DNA of 33,524 nucleotides, taken from NCBI GenBank assembly GCA_014621425.1, contig JAANBB010000429.1, positions 1-33,524 of the forward strand, written 5' to 3'. The position numbers were made by a program, and so were the translations under genes. Source of the stretch: Cylindrodendrum hubeiense. Lineage: Eukaryota; Ascomycota; Sordariomycetes; Hypocreales; Nectriaceae. Below are positions 10,999 to 22,000 of this stretch, piece by piece (within the stretch, counting starts at the first letter, position 1; each line of letters starts with the position of its first letter). The notes under the pieces are model-generated. The model did not search any database and was not told the DNA's origin. It saw nothing but the letters and a program-made list of their open reading frames with translations.

Positions 10999-11214
10999 CG
11001 CCTCGGACTGGGGGCTGATTCCAATTGTTTGCCTCATATTTACGCACTGCAAATCATATCACAAAGAAGCAAGGCTGCGAGAATTAAGGAATCGTTTTGT
11101 TTTGTTCTTCTTTCCTCCCTCGGTGTCACAATGTTTCTCCGTTCTAATATGTACATTTGCGATATGCGCGTGCGGCACTTTCGCTGATGTGTTCGAGCCA
11201 AGGCATCCGGCTCC

Positions 11215-11705
11215 TCACAGAAAGCGCGTCTCCAGCTATTGTTTCGAGTCAGTGAGTCGTAGGTCTTTTCCCAACACCCGACAACACGTACCTTCCAAGG
11301 GTTGTTTAACTCGAAGCCTGGAGGGGCCGCCGCTTTATCTGTCTGTCCTCGTAGGGACCCGGTGAGTCGACGATCACGCTCCATCACTAGAAACCGTCAG
11401 CATTCTGTCTAGATTGTCGAATCGTTCGTTTTGTCTGGGATGTATCATACTTTGCTGTGGCGGCAATTAGCATCTGGCAACAAAATCAAACGCGGGATAC
11501 TCAACGTACCTTGTCCCACTGGTCAACAGAGTAGCGCGGTCGCTTTCCCTCGTTTTGCATGGTCTTGATGACTGCAAGACCGGTACCAGAGACAGCGAAC
11601 ATCTGTCATTGCATTAGCTTCAAGCCAACTCGTCCAAATGGTCGTCCAAGTACATACGGCAGTCATGATGGCATAGGGGAGGAGAGCCTCGAAAGGAACG
11701 GGCAT
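11215..11705 (-). CDS. nuo9.8: Complex I subunit MWFE / 9.8 kDa (NDUFA1 orthologue)
   Basis: Small single-span membrane subunit of mitochondrial NADH:ubiquinone oxidoreductase. Four exons (11658-11705, 11506-11602, 11292-11386, 11215-11235) give 86 residues. Exon 1 encodes MPVPFEALLPYAIMTA, the hydrophobic N-terminus continues through MFAVSGTGLAVIK, then RYSVDQWDK, MERDRRLTGSLRGQ, APPGFELNNPWK, and the last exon LETRFL, in line with the fungal 9.8 kDa subunit. Intron 2 is unusual. The strong GTACGT donor after AAG gives an immediate stop, while GTTGAG four bases further keeps the frame and family length (WDKVLMERD, like WDKQMMERD). In-frame sequence also stays open upstream to an ATG at 11918, which would add 71 residues that do not look like the family. 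I prefer the short start. Divergent from the MYST gene. Confidence 0.88.
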
Positions 11706-12303
11706 GGTCGCGGCGGTGCTGCCTAAGCAGACTCGAAGGTATCCGGCAGGTGGTTCGTTGATTGACGAGTCGAATTGACCAAGTTTCACTGGTCGTTCGG
11801 GGTTGTCAGGGTGGTCGTAGGTCTTCCGAGCGGCCGGGCCTTGGTCTTGAAGCTCACGATGAACCGAGCCATTGACGATTGAGCGATTGGTGATTGAGTT
11901 GATGCCTGAGGCGCCCATCGGAACCGGAGGCAGTCGCCCGCCTCCCCTGCATGTCAGGACTCAGGACTTGGCAAGTCCGCCGCACGGACCGCACTTTAGC
12001 AACAAGCTCCTGCGGCGCCTTGGTTGAACACGCGCCTCAGCGTGGACGCGCGCCTCAACAGCGTAGACGCGCACCTTGATATCATCACCAAACCAACGTC
12101 ACTACCAGGATCCTCACAACTGTGCCTAGATTAGGAATCAAAGGGCCTATACCACGAACAACATTTGTCCGCTTCACCCTTTCGTTAACCTCTAAACCGG
12201 CTTGCCGATTCCCAACTTCCCCTGCGACAGCCGGTGCCCTGGCCCGCAACAGGCACCCTCGAAGGAAAACAGGGAGTCCTTCGCGAGGGACTCCTCTGGA
12301 GCC
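11706..12303. promoter_or_regulatory. Shared divergent promoter of the MWFE subunit (-) and Sas3-like gene (+)
   Basis: This 598-bp region separates the two start codons. Three ACGCGC motifs lie at 12030, 12046 and 12067, the first two followed by CTCA (after an extra GC in the second) and a GCGT. They resemble the ACGCG core of MluI cell-cycle boxes, but match to MCB is partial. Between 12000 and 12304 there is no ATG on the plus strand, supporting 12304 as the first start of the acetyltransferase. Confidence 0.5.
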
Positions 12304-15300
12304 ATGTTTCGAGCAGCATCATCCTGGAAAGCCAGTATGGGGATTGGCGCAGGTAGTGCCGCTGGTGAGGACGAGGATGTCGAAATCAGTGACCGTGATG
12401 CATCAGGAGAGGAGCTCGACCAAGATGCCGAAGGCGAGGATGACAACGACTATCTACTACATCAACAAATAACCACCCACGGTCCCAACGACGACGACCA
12501 TGGCGATATCGAAGAAGAGGGAGACGTGGATGCCGAAGGAGAGGAATACGACCACGGCGATATCGAAGAGGAGGGAGACGTGGATGCTGAAGGAGAAGAG
12601 TACGACCAAGACGAGGGCGTTGGGGCTGTCAAATTCAAGCCGGGAGAAACCGACGATGAAGAGGATTTAGAGAGTAACGCATCTGATCCACCCAGCGTCC
12701 TCGAAGATGAGTCAGACGAGGAGGCACCATGGGAAGACGCAAGGGATGTGGGTGAAGAAGATGAAGAATCGGAGGCTATTCCCTCGAACAACTGCATTTT
12801 CTGCAAACAAGATGAGGAAAACGACCCCAGTGAGGACTTTGAAGTGTTCCTGGGTTGCGCAGGCTGTGGGGACAACGGTGCGTCAATCTCCTTGGAACAT
12901 GGAACACATGCTAATGGACCTCAGCACATCAGCAGTGTGCTCGCGATTCGGCAGCTATGAGCGAGCAAAATAGTAAGCGCTGGTAGTCTTGGAGGTTTGT
13001 ATCAAGCACTGACTCTCCCAGATCCCAAAAATTGGAAATGCCCCGATTGCTTTCATGGCGATTCCGATATCGAGGAGCAGGATGATCAAGACATGGAAGA
13101 TCAAGGTGTAGACGACGACGACCGATTCATATCACAGCAGTCAGATGCCCCTGAACTCCCTGGAGAGTTACTGCCGTCTCAGTCAAGAATTGACGGCTCG
13201 TCGTCTCCTTCTGCCCTCACCGAAGATCCCCTAATGGACGACGATATGGACGAATCCCACACGTTGAGAAAACGCAAGTCATCATCTCTAGAATCCGAGG
13301 ACAATGCCGTATCACTCCGAAAGCGCCGACGGAACCAATCTAACGAGCCGAACTCGTCAAACGAGGATGCCCTAGACAACGAAAACTCGACGGAAGCCAC
13401 AAGGCAACATCCCTCGAGAGCTCGACTCAAAGTTACGCGACCCCCGCCAGTTACTATTGAAAAGCGCACCCGAAACGCCTTGATTTTGAAGATCCAAGTC
13501 CGACCCGGTAACCTGAAGGAAATCCTCTCCCGGAGAAAACGTGACAGGAGACGACCTCCAGCGGGGAGCGCTGTCAAGCCACCACCTCCGCGTCCGGCCA
13601 CCTCCGTCGTGACACCAACAGCAGCGGCAACACCCAAGAACGACCCTCCTCCAATCTCAATTCTTCCAACGCCATTTACCTCAGATACCTACTCACAACC
13701 CTTCTACTCATTCTTTGACAGGGAGACGGAGGATATGAAAGGCAAACCCTACGGCGGCATTTTGTCAGAAGCTGAGGCTGATACCTCGAAAACGCTCCCT
13801 ATACCAGAGGATCGCCGGAAATTCGATGAAGCCAAACAAAAGGCCGAAGACGAATGGAGGGCCCGCGTACTTGCCTTGCAAGCCGAAGCCGACGTCCCTA
13901 TTCGAAAGTCCAAGAAGGCGACCGAAAATGCCAGCCAGATCGAGTGCATTGAGTTCGGTGGCTGGGAAATCGACACATGGTACGCAGCACCGTACCCAGC
14001 CGAGTACAGCCGAAACCGTGTGCTGTACATCTGCGAATTTTGCCTCAAGTATATGAACTCGGACTACGTCGCATGGAGGCACAAGCTCAAATGCCCAGCA
14101 AAGCATCCACCTGGCGATGAGATATATCGGTATGGCTCTGTGTCAGTCTTTGAGGTTGATGGTCGCAAAAACCCCGTCTACTGCCAAAATCTTTGTCTTC
14201 TTGCCAAGCTGTTCCTGGGCTCGAAGACACTTTACTATGATGTGGAACCCTTCCTTTTCTATGTCCTCTGCGAATATGACGATTGCGGCTACCATTTTGT
14301 GGGATATTTCTCCAAAGAAAAACGGGCAAGTAGCCAGAACAACGTCTCATGCATTCTAACATTACCGATTCACCAGCGGAAGGGCTATGGCAACCTTCTC
14401 ATTGACTTTTCATATCTGCTCACAAAGGTCGAGGAGAAAACAGGTTCGCCAGAAAAGCCCTTGTCTGATATGGGCCTGGTGTCTTACCGCAACTACTGGC
14501 GCTTAATTCTGTGTCGCTACTTTCTCAGTGTCATGGACGGGAAAGAGTACAAGAAACAAGGACTCAGCATAAAACAGATATCCGATAACACAGGGATGAC
14601 CGCCGACGATGTAATCGCCGCCTTAGAGGGTCTGCGTGCATTAGTGCGGGATCCACAGACGAAGCTTTATGCGTTTAGAGTGGACGTGGACTATTGTCGA
14701 CAGTATGTTGCCAAGTGGGAGTCTAAGGGACATGTGAGGTTGAAGCCCGAGGCTCTCGCTTGGACTCCATATGTCATGGGGCGCAGCAATGCGGCCAACT
14801 TTGAGCTGGGCCCGCCCATAAATACAATCGCGCCTCGGGAAGATGACGAGGCGAAGGTTGACGAGGGTCTTGACAATATCGTCACCGAGAGCCAGCCAAC
14901 TACCAATGGCGAGAACAAGAGCGTCTCCGAACAAGGGACGGAACTCCCTCTCGAGTCGACTGAGGCGGAGGATGAGGCTGTGCCAGAACCAGTCAATTCG
15001 ATTGAGAGGATGGCACCAGACGACGATGAGGGTACATCTATCAAAGATGAAGAGATGCATGATGTCGAGGAGGACAGTGGTGAGCCTTGGGAATTGCCCT
15101 ACCGGGGCATCCCTCCTGCACGTTTCGAGATCTTCCCAACCATTACAGGGAGTCGGCGCTCCGACCGGTCGCGCCAGAGCGGGAGCCGCCCATCTGCGCC
15201 GCGAACTGGTAGCAGTAGCTCACGGCCCAAACGGCCTGGAGGGAGCAGCAGCCATCGGCCCTCGTCATCACGCCCGAATAGTTCAAGGAGCTCCAAAAGC

Positions 15301-15639
15301 TCGTCAAGGCGGAAGAGTGGTGGGACTGGCCGGGGACCTGGGCGATGGCCAAAAGGAACTAAAAAGGCCGACTACGGCAACGCTGATAGCGGACCTGGCC
15401 TTCCGCCTGGGTGGAAGGAGAAAGATCCGCCTCCCCTTCTGCAGCCAATTACTGAGGGCCAAGACCCTGAGAAGGTAGAGGGTTCAACCGTGGGTACACT
15501 TGCGAATGATTCAGTTGTCGTGTCGACTGAGACGACCAACGGTGTACCAATCGATGAGGATGATGTGGATCGTGACGCATCTGGGGCCGAAACGGATCGT
15601 GATGCATCCGGGGCTGAAACCGACCAGGAGCAATTGTGA
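12304..15639 (+). CDS. sas3: PHD-finger MYST histone acetyltransferase, Sas3-like
   Basis: Likely catalytic subunit of a NuA3-type complex that acetylates histone H3 (as known for yeast Sas3 and human KAT6). Exons 12304-12877, 12925-12972 and 13022-15639 give 1079 residues. An acidic N-terminus (to about 160) precedes a PHD finger with C164, C167, C185, C188, H193, C196, C214 and C217. Introns of 47 and 49 nt interrupt the finger, leaving a 48-nt middle exon. The MYST domain covers about 515-800. It has the C2HC zinc finger (from C545), C651 in CILTLP, the acetyl-CoA loop QRKGYGNLL (659-667) and the catalytic Glu E685 in SPEKPLSD. The Ser/Arg-rich C-terminus has an AT-hook-like GRGPGRWPKG. 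Two 54-bp repeats encode an acidic duplication near residues 65-100, and DRDASGAET occurs twice at the end. Start chosen because 12304 is the first ATG of the leader. Confidence 0.95.
12496..12603 (+). repeat. 54-bp tandem duplication in the acetyltransferase N-terminus
   Basis: Two adjacent copies (12496-12549 and 12550-12603) each encode the 18-residue acidic unit DHGDIEEEGDVDAEGEEY. The copies differ only at a few synonymous positions, so the duplication is fairly recent or is kept by selection for the peptide. Confidence 0.9.
15568..15621 (+). repeat. 27-bp tandem repeat at the acetyltransferase C-terminus
   Basis: Two 27-bp units (15568-15594, 15595-15621) encode DRDASGAET twice, directly before the final residues. 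A related motif DRDASGEE lies near the N-terminus (about 12385-12410). Confidence 0.85.
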
Positions 15640-15959
15640 CCTCGCGTCAAGAGCCTAGATACATTAGGTTCTGAGGAAAAGATATAAAGAAATAAACACT
15701 AATAACCCTCGGTGGAATATCCAGGGAGTTCTGAGGAAAACCGAGTCGGTATGACTGCTCTCGAAGAAGGAACCAGTAGTGCAAGGTGCCACCTGAATAT
15801 ACCTGAATGAATATGTTGATGATCCTTGCAGGGTGGGTGTGGTAGATTTATCGATTTATCGGCGTATTTAAGGACAGTTAGTAAATTTAAGAAACCAACA
15901 TACCTACACCATCGGCTCAAACATGCGGGGCAACTTGCACAGTACGACACTGATCTTAC
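15640..15959. other. Short intergenic region between the acetyltransferase and Zn2Cys6 genes
   Basis: Holds the 3' UTR of the acetyltransferase and the promoter of the next gene, both on the plus strand. No open frame or conserved motif was recognised. Confidence 0.5.
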
Positions 15960-17696
15960 ATGATGGCGCACCGGAGTCGAGGCTGTCTACGCTGCCGCCA
16001 ACGTCGTGTCAAGGTACAACTCCCACATCCCTATTGATTTCGGCTTATCGCGGAATAGCTGCTGACAACCATTGGGTAGTGCGATGGCGGCCGTCCCTCG
16101 TGCCAACGGTGTCTGACCCGCAACGAGCTCTGCGTTGGCTACAGGGACGAAGCAGACCTCATCTTTCAGCATGAGACAGACAAGGTCGCTCTGAAGAGCC
16201 AGGCCGAATCAATTAGCTCGTCGTCCTCGACCAGGACCCGACGGACCCGGAGCAGATCGCTTGAGCGTCCATCCGCGGCCCAACCCTTGGACACCTCAAA
16301 CCTCAAGCTTCCATCTGCTATGCCCTGGCTGAAGACGCCGCCTTCTGAAAGGGACCCGCCAGCTGTAGAGGACCGGGCAGTGGCCATCTTCATGGACAAA
16401 TATGTCATTTATCCGTGCCATGAGTCTTCATCCCCCGGCTTCCTGGAACATCTACCTTGCCTGTTCAGCGAGGTGAACGTCGACGGCCGGCACGCGCTGC
16501 GCTGGGCGGTACAGGCCGCAGGTATCGCGGAACTCTCGCGGGAGCAGAACTCGGAACTTCTGGCTCCCAGGGCATTAGAATGCTACGGACAGGCATTGAG
16601 CGCTTTGGGAAAGTCTTTGGCGGAGAAGGGTAAAACTCCAGATGACTACGATCTGATGGCCGTCGTGATCCTCGACATGTTTGAGGTGAGGGCTCTAATT
16701 CGCTTCAAGGGCCAGTGCTTATTGACTAACTGCACAGTCCCTCTTCATGCCTGATGCACCTGTCGGGTCGCATACCCAAGGCATGGCGCACATCTTAAGA
16801 CTTCGTGGCCACGAGCAGTTCCACGATCCCCGAGGGTGGAGTTTATTTCGTCTCGCGCACCATCGATTGGTAAATATCTCATGTGCGCTTTTCCATCGTT
16901 GGTCTCTAATTGCGAGTTCGTCTAGCAAAAGCATCAACTAGCAAAGCAAATAGCTCCGCTGCCAGAGTCTGAAGTCTGGCTTGACAGCCTCAACGAGGAG
17001 GTGTCGACTGTCCGCCTGGAGAAAGATGCGTTGGAGATTTCGACAATGTGTCAAAAAGCAAACGAAATCCTCCGGTCCCTAAGCGCGGAGACGCTCAGCT
17101 TGGAGCAGTTCCTTGACTTGTTTCCGCAAATGACTCGTCTCGATCAAAAGGCTGCTCTGCAGCGATGCAAACCCGAGTGGCATTTCAAAACACTTCAGAG
17201 GAGTGAAGTTGTGGGCAACCAGGACGTCATTTCCCGGTTTCCAGAAAAGATTGAACTTCACCGGGATGTCTGGATGGCCTACGAGTGGAACTATCATCGC
17301 ACAGCACGAATCATTCTACATCAGAAGCTGTTGGCCTGTCTGGAGAGAGCAAGGTCACTTTCCACATCGCAACACGACTTTGACTCGGAAATCATAATCA
17401 GATATGAGGAAGAAACATCACTGTCTCAAATTGAGATTCTAGCGGACGAAATCCTGGCCACGGTTCCACAGTCATTTGGAGAGATAGACCGTCTTGGCCG
17501 CTGCCTTCCAGACCCGTCGAAGCCACCTCGATGCCAGGCAATTGGTGCATACCTCCTCTTGTGGCCAATGAAAATCATCAAGGATCCGAAGGGGATGGCC
17601 AAATCATCACAGAAAGCCGCTGCACAAGTGCTTTTTGAGAGGATACGAGAATGCACAGGGATGAAGTCGAATTTGGGTGCTCTATCTATAATATGA
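15960..17696 (+). CDS. Zn(II)2Cys6 transcription factor
   Basis: A fungal-specific regulator of 520 residues. Exons: 15960-16013, 16080-16685, 16738-16869, 16926-17696. The N-terminal zinc cluster has C9, C12, C19, C26, C29 and C36 (CLRCRQRRVK then CDGGRPSCQRC) with the canonical spacing, and the first intron falls between K18 and C19, a common site for an intron in this domain. A Ser/Arg-rich linker (SSSSSTRTRRTRSRS) follows, then a helical region of the fungal transcription-factor type, with conserved-looking HILRLRGHEQFHDPRGWSLF around residue 240. Two ATGs start the exon (15960 and 15963). The gene ends 42 bp from the end of the convergent cupin gene. The regulated pathway cannot be read from the sequence. 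Confidence 0.87.
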
Positions 17697-17738
17697 CATA
17701 AAACAACATGTTTCTGGTACTATGCAGCCCCAGACAGT

Positions 17739-18236
17739 TCATTTCTTGAAGACTGTTTCCTCGAGCTCTGTTCCATCCTTGAGCGCAACCTGATCCGCCC
17801 CGAGCATCACACAGAGGATCTGGCACGGCGCCTCACTGCGGTTAGCCCACAGATGGTTCACGCCCTGTTGGACAATACACTCCCCAGCCCCAACAGTCTT
17901 CTCATCGCCGCCATCGAGGACGAGAACAATTTCCCCCGTGAGGACGACGATATAGTCGATGCTCTGCGTGCGATGCATCGGCGAGCTGCCACCCGGCTGG
18001 ATCTGCGTGATGCAGAAGATGGCGCCTTTGGGGGGACACCGCGGGAGCGTGTTGGAGAAGGAGGGGATAGAGTCGGTGTTGTTCACCGGCAGTGACTGGC
18101 GGATGTCAAAGACGGTGAAAGCGCTGTTTTGGGGGCCAAAGGGCGTGAAAGGCGCGACGCGGGTGTCGGAGGCAAAAATGGAGGTGCCATCTTCGGCGTG
18201 TGCGGTTCGCACAAGACGAGGGAGGAAGCTGGCCAT
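17739..18236 (-). CDS. Cupin-domain protein
   Basis: Single exon, 165 residues. The cupin core is visible as PGGSSPMHRTQSIDYIVVL, then GEIVLVLDGG, then the second motif GECIVQQGVNHLWANRS with its His and Asn. In motif 1 the usual HxH pair reads HRT and the Glu is Asp, so metal ligation may be incomplete or altered, as in many small fungal cupins. Similar proteins are found near fungal metabolic genes and some are isomerases or dioxygenase-like, but the function here is unknown. The stop codons of this gene and the Zn2Cys6 regulator are 42 bp apart, tail to tail, so their 3' UTRs probably overlap. A TATAAGAG element about 200 bp upstream is a candidate TATA box. Confidence 0.87.
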   Translation of the reverse strand: MASFLPRLVRTAHAEDGTSIFASDTRVAPFTPFGPQNSAFTVFDIRQSLPVNNTDSIPSFSNTLPRCPPKGAIFCITQIQPGGSSPMHRTQSIDYIVVLTGEIVLVLDGGDEKTVGAGECIVQQGVNHLWANRSEAPCQILCVMLGADQVALKDGTELEETVFKK

Positions 18237-19026
18237 TGTGAAGGTATTGGTGGGATTTGTTTTGTTTTATTTGGTCTTGTTCAGGGTGTAGATCAGACAG
18301 ACAAGTGATGGCTTGTAAGACAGAGACAGGCGAGTGGTGTAAGTGCTGGGTAGCAAAAGATGGGAAGAGTGAGTTGTAATTGATGGGTTGGAGGGCTGAA
18401 GAACTCAAGAACAAGCAGAGAACCATGGCCCTCTTATACCTCCCCAACTCCATTCCTTCGGCACTTCGGAACCGCGAGCATTGAGCATCATTGTCATTAA
18501 CTCCTGCAACTATCATCGTTCAAGGATTCTCGCGGCGCTTACCCGATTAGGAAACCCCAACGAGGTGATGATGACGGCTGAGCACGGGAAACGGCACCGA
18601 GTGAAACAAAAACGACGCCGAGCTAGAATCCATCAATCCAATAATAGCGGGATCCGTAAACCTGGGGGCATTGGTTTGAACACACGGTGCAATACGGTTC
18701 AAATGACTCACTTCTGCAGAATACAACAAGAATGGTAAACAAGTATCCCTAGCGTGAAATCATTACAGGGACAATCCATCAAATAAGCTACATCATGATA
18801 AGATACTATCAGGGACACTACATCTGCGGTAATGATATGTAGGTAGTTACTAGTTTCAAGAACTCGTCGAGACACCGTAGTGCATTCACGCCCTACTCAG
18901 CTTCGACACAATATCACAGATAAGGTGCATTAAGACCAGAGAAGCGAACCCCTGGACATAATTTCTAGCTCTCTACATAAGTACCGTTATTGTAATACTA
19001 ACACGGCCCGTCCCTTGACCCAAAAA
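18237..19026. other. Intergenic region between cupin and PAN2
   Basis: The left part is the cupin promoter and leader, the right part the PAN2 3' UTR, both genes being on the minus strand. No protein-coding frame is credible. Confidence 0.5.
18431..18438 (-). promoter_or_regulatory. Candidate TATA box of the cupin gene
   Basis: Read on the minus strand, TATAAGAG lies about 200 bp upstream of the start codon. It matches the TATA consensus, and other evidence is lacking. Confidence 0.3.
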
Positions 19027-22000
19027 CTATGGCAGTGGTGATCCTTTACCTGGCGTCCAGGTTGTGCCTCCTCCAAACGCAGATCCAGGCGTCTGTCCCC
19101 CAATCCCGATCGGGCGCACCGGCGTTGAGGGAGGTACAGCGCCATCAGCGGGCAAAGGAGGAGGAGTCTCGCTTCTCGGTATCTGCCCATCATCCTTCCG
19201 CGGCGGCTTGAAGTTGACCTCTCGGCCAGCGCGATAGATGTCCTGCAGCATCGGCTCGAGAATTCCGGCATCTTGGAATTCCAAATACTTCCGATACAGT
19301 TTGAGCGCCGTCCGCGAATCCTCGATCGAGTCGTGCGTTTCCATTTGGATGTCTTCCTTGAGCAGGTACCACGCCAGGAACGCCAACGAGAGCTTGCGCA
19401 GGCGAGACTTGAGGTAGAAGAGATCAATCGTGTCAATGACCTGAGACTTGGGGACATGGATATTAATGACTCGGAAATCTTGCTTCAAGCCATGGCCCAG
19501 GAACTTGCATCCAAGGTTGAGCAGAATCCAGAGCTTCTTGTAAGCCACCTTCAGCGGTAGCAGGCTGTGCTTTGAGATGCGAGGGTCCAGGTCCTGCTCC
19601 GTAATTCCGGAGTACGATGTGAGATAGTCGACGATCGGCTCTCGAATCGCGATATAGTCGTCGATAAAAGGGGTGCCCTCGTCCTCCCCTTGCCCACGCA
19701 CAACGGAGGCTCGAGCGAGCGCATACACGATGGGTCGAATCGTCTCCCGTTCGCCATCCGAGTTCATCTCGATCTCCGGCTGTCGTACTGCCACGAATTC
19801 GGTATCGAGTGCGATGATAGTCTCCGGCCCAGGTGCCTCCGTCTCAGATTTCAGAAGCTGGTAGGTCTTCACTTCGATATCTGGATTAGGACTACGCGAA
19901 TATATCAGCATCACAATTCGAATCACGAAGTAGTCAAGGGCCATACCCGAGATCCTGGTAGAGGATTGATGTGTCGAGTTTCTTCTTCCAGTCGGTATCG
20001 AGCTTGTTATTGGAGTCCTTCACCTGATAGGCAACAACTGATGGGACTTTCCAGGACGTGTTAAACGTGAGTGCCTCTTCTGTGCTAACAGATCGAACCA
20101 GGAAATCGTTAAACAGATGCCACTGGCTTTCAGCTGGCGCCTCCCGCTCGGTGTGTCCAACTGTTCATCTGTCAGTCATAAAATAGCGACTTGGCGCGCC
20201 ACAACTTACCGTTAACCATGGATACGAGGTGTGACTTCTGGGTCTGGGCGCTTTCGATGTTGATGGCCATGCCAATAAGTGAGTACACTGTAATGTTATG
20301 CATGCCTCGTTGCAGGTGCAGTTTCAAATCCTCCCCTTCATAACAGAAGAATTGTCCCTGTTCGACAATTATTCCAATCTCCTCGGGAAGCCACCCTGGG
20401 GTCGACCAAAGGCTCCTATGATCCTGACTGGTAATAGCAGTGTTCAGAAGAAGCACGGATGGAATGCTGTGAATGCTCTTCCTGGTCGCGATCGTTTGAT
20501 ATCGCTGGCATCTACTGCACCATCCTTTTGAGGTTGTTTCCCTCTCAACACTATTCTTGAGGACCTGGGAAAAGGTGGTTCGTGGTTGCTTTGCATTCCG
20601 TCCTCCGGATTTCTGTAGATGTGTTAACTTAGATAGGTCAAAATTCCCACTGAAACTTACAGCTGATGGATAGAGCAAATCATTTACGTAGGTCGATCCA
20701 GGTCTTGTGTATTCGCTCCTACAGTTCATGCATCGAATCGAGCTGGTTGCTGACGTTGCAAGGACCTAACAACACTTAGCCGGGAATTCATGTCGCCGAG
20801 GAAGGGCAAATCAAACCTGCTCCATTGCAGAGGAAGTTGGGTTTATCAACTTATGATCGTGGACGATCTTATCAAGGAGGAACCTTGTCAGGCCTTGCAG
20901 CATGACATTTAGAGAGGATCCATGGGGGTCCTCCTCGAGAAGGCCGAGTGGACCAGCTACACCAGTCAGTAATCATTCCCTCGGCGGCGCTGTTTGATTG
21001 ACATACCTTGGGGGTGGCTACTAAGGGTTTTCAGCAAGTTGGTTGCTTGGCAAATTGACCCTTCTGCCTTCTCAAGCATATCAAAGAGGAACCCAAGCTC
21101 GCATAGCAGGCATATCTCGCCAACACATGCAGTGGCAGCATGCTGAAGAGCAAGGTTCCGAATTACCGGTGTAAAGTGCATAATCTGAAGCAGCGAGTTG
21201 GCGTACGAATTCGATATGTGAATCTCGAGTCCAGAGTACTTGGTTCGGTTGTAAAATCTGCGCCAGGTCAGTCATCATTCCCAAGTATTACAATTCATAT
21301 ATAACTGACCCAAAGTCGAAATCGTCCACACCAAATTTACTGTACTTGATCTCGACATTGCGATACATGACTGGCACCTCTGACTTCTTACTCTCGATTT
21401 CTGTGTCAGCTAGAGGGCTACCCAACTCGTCTGCTCGATCATCAGAGGCCTTTGGTGTGGATGTTGCCAGCTCTCGCGCCTTCTCGCTGAGAAATTTAGG
21501 TGCCTTGAGACCAGAGTTGACCGACTTGTTGACATTTCGTGTGTCCTCTAGCTGGTTTCTTCGAAGTCCGCGGGAATTTCGGCCGTAGAGACCGAACTCG
21601 GTGGCTTTAAGTCCTGATAGGAACTGGGCGTCGTATTTAGCGGGCGGAGCTCCAACATCAGATGAGAGATCTGGCCAAGCTGAGGCGAGAACTTCTCGAT
21701 AATAAGGTAGGCCGATTGAGTTCAGGGGCCTAGAGCGATTAGCTAGGCGAAGACAAAGATGGGCTAGCTTCAACTCACGTCTCTGGTGTCCAGTCAATAG
21801 AGGGGAGAGGTTCCTCGGGGGTTGCGAACTCGATAGGAGTGGGGAGATCGACAAAGTGAAGCTTAGTTGGGGAACCCCATAGATGGATGAGACACTCGGC
21901 ATCCGTCAAGGCCATGGCTTCACCAGAGGGGGCTATCTCAAACATGCTAAGATATGTGAGGACATTTGCCTGACGAACGTTGCTAGTATTCGGGTTCATG

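Noticed and set aside
12122..12472. Frame ahead of the acetyltransferase in another phase, and a longer start at 12202
   Set aside because: Neither begins with ATG, and 12304 is the first ATG of the leader and in frame with the PHD finger.
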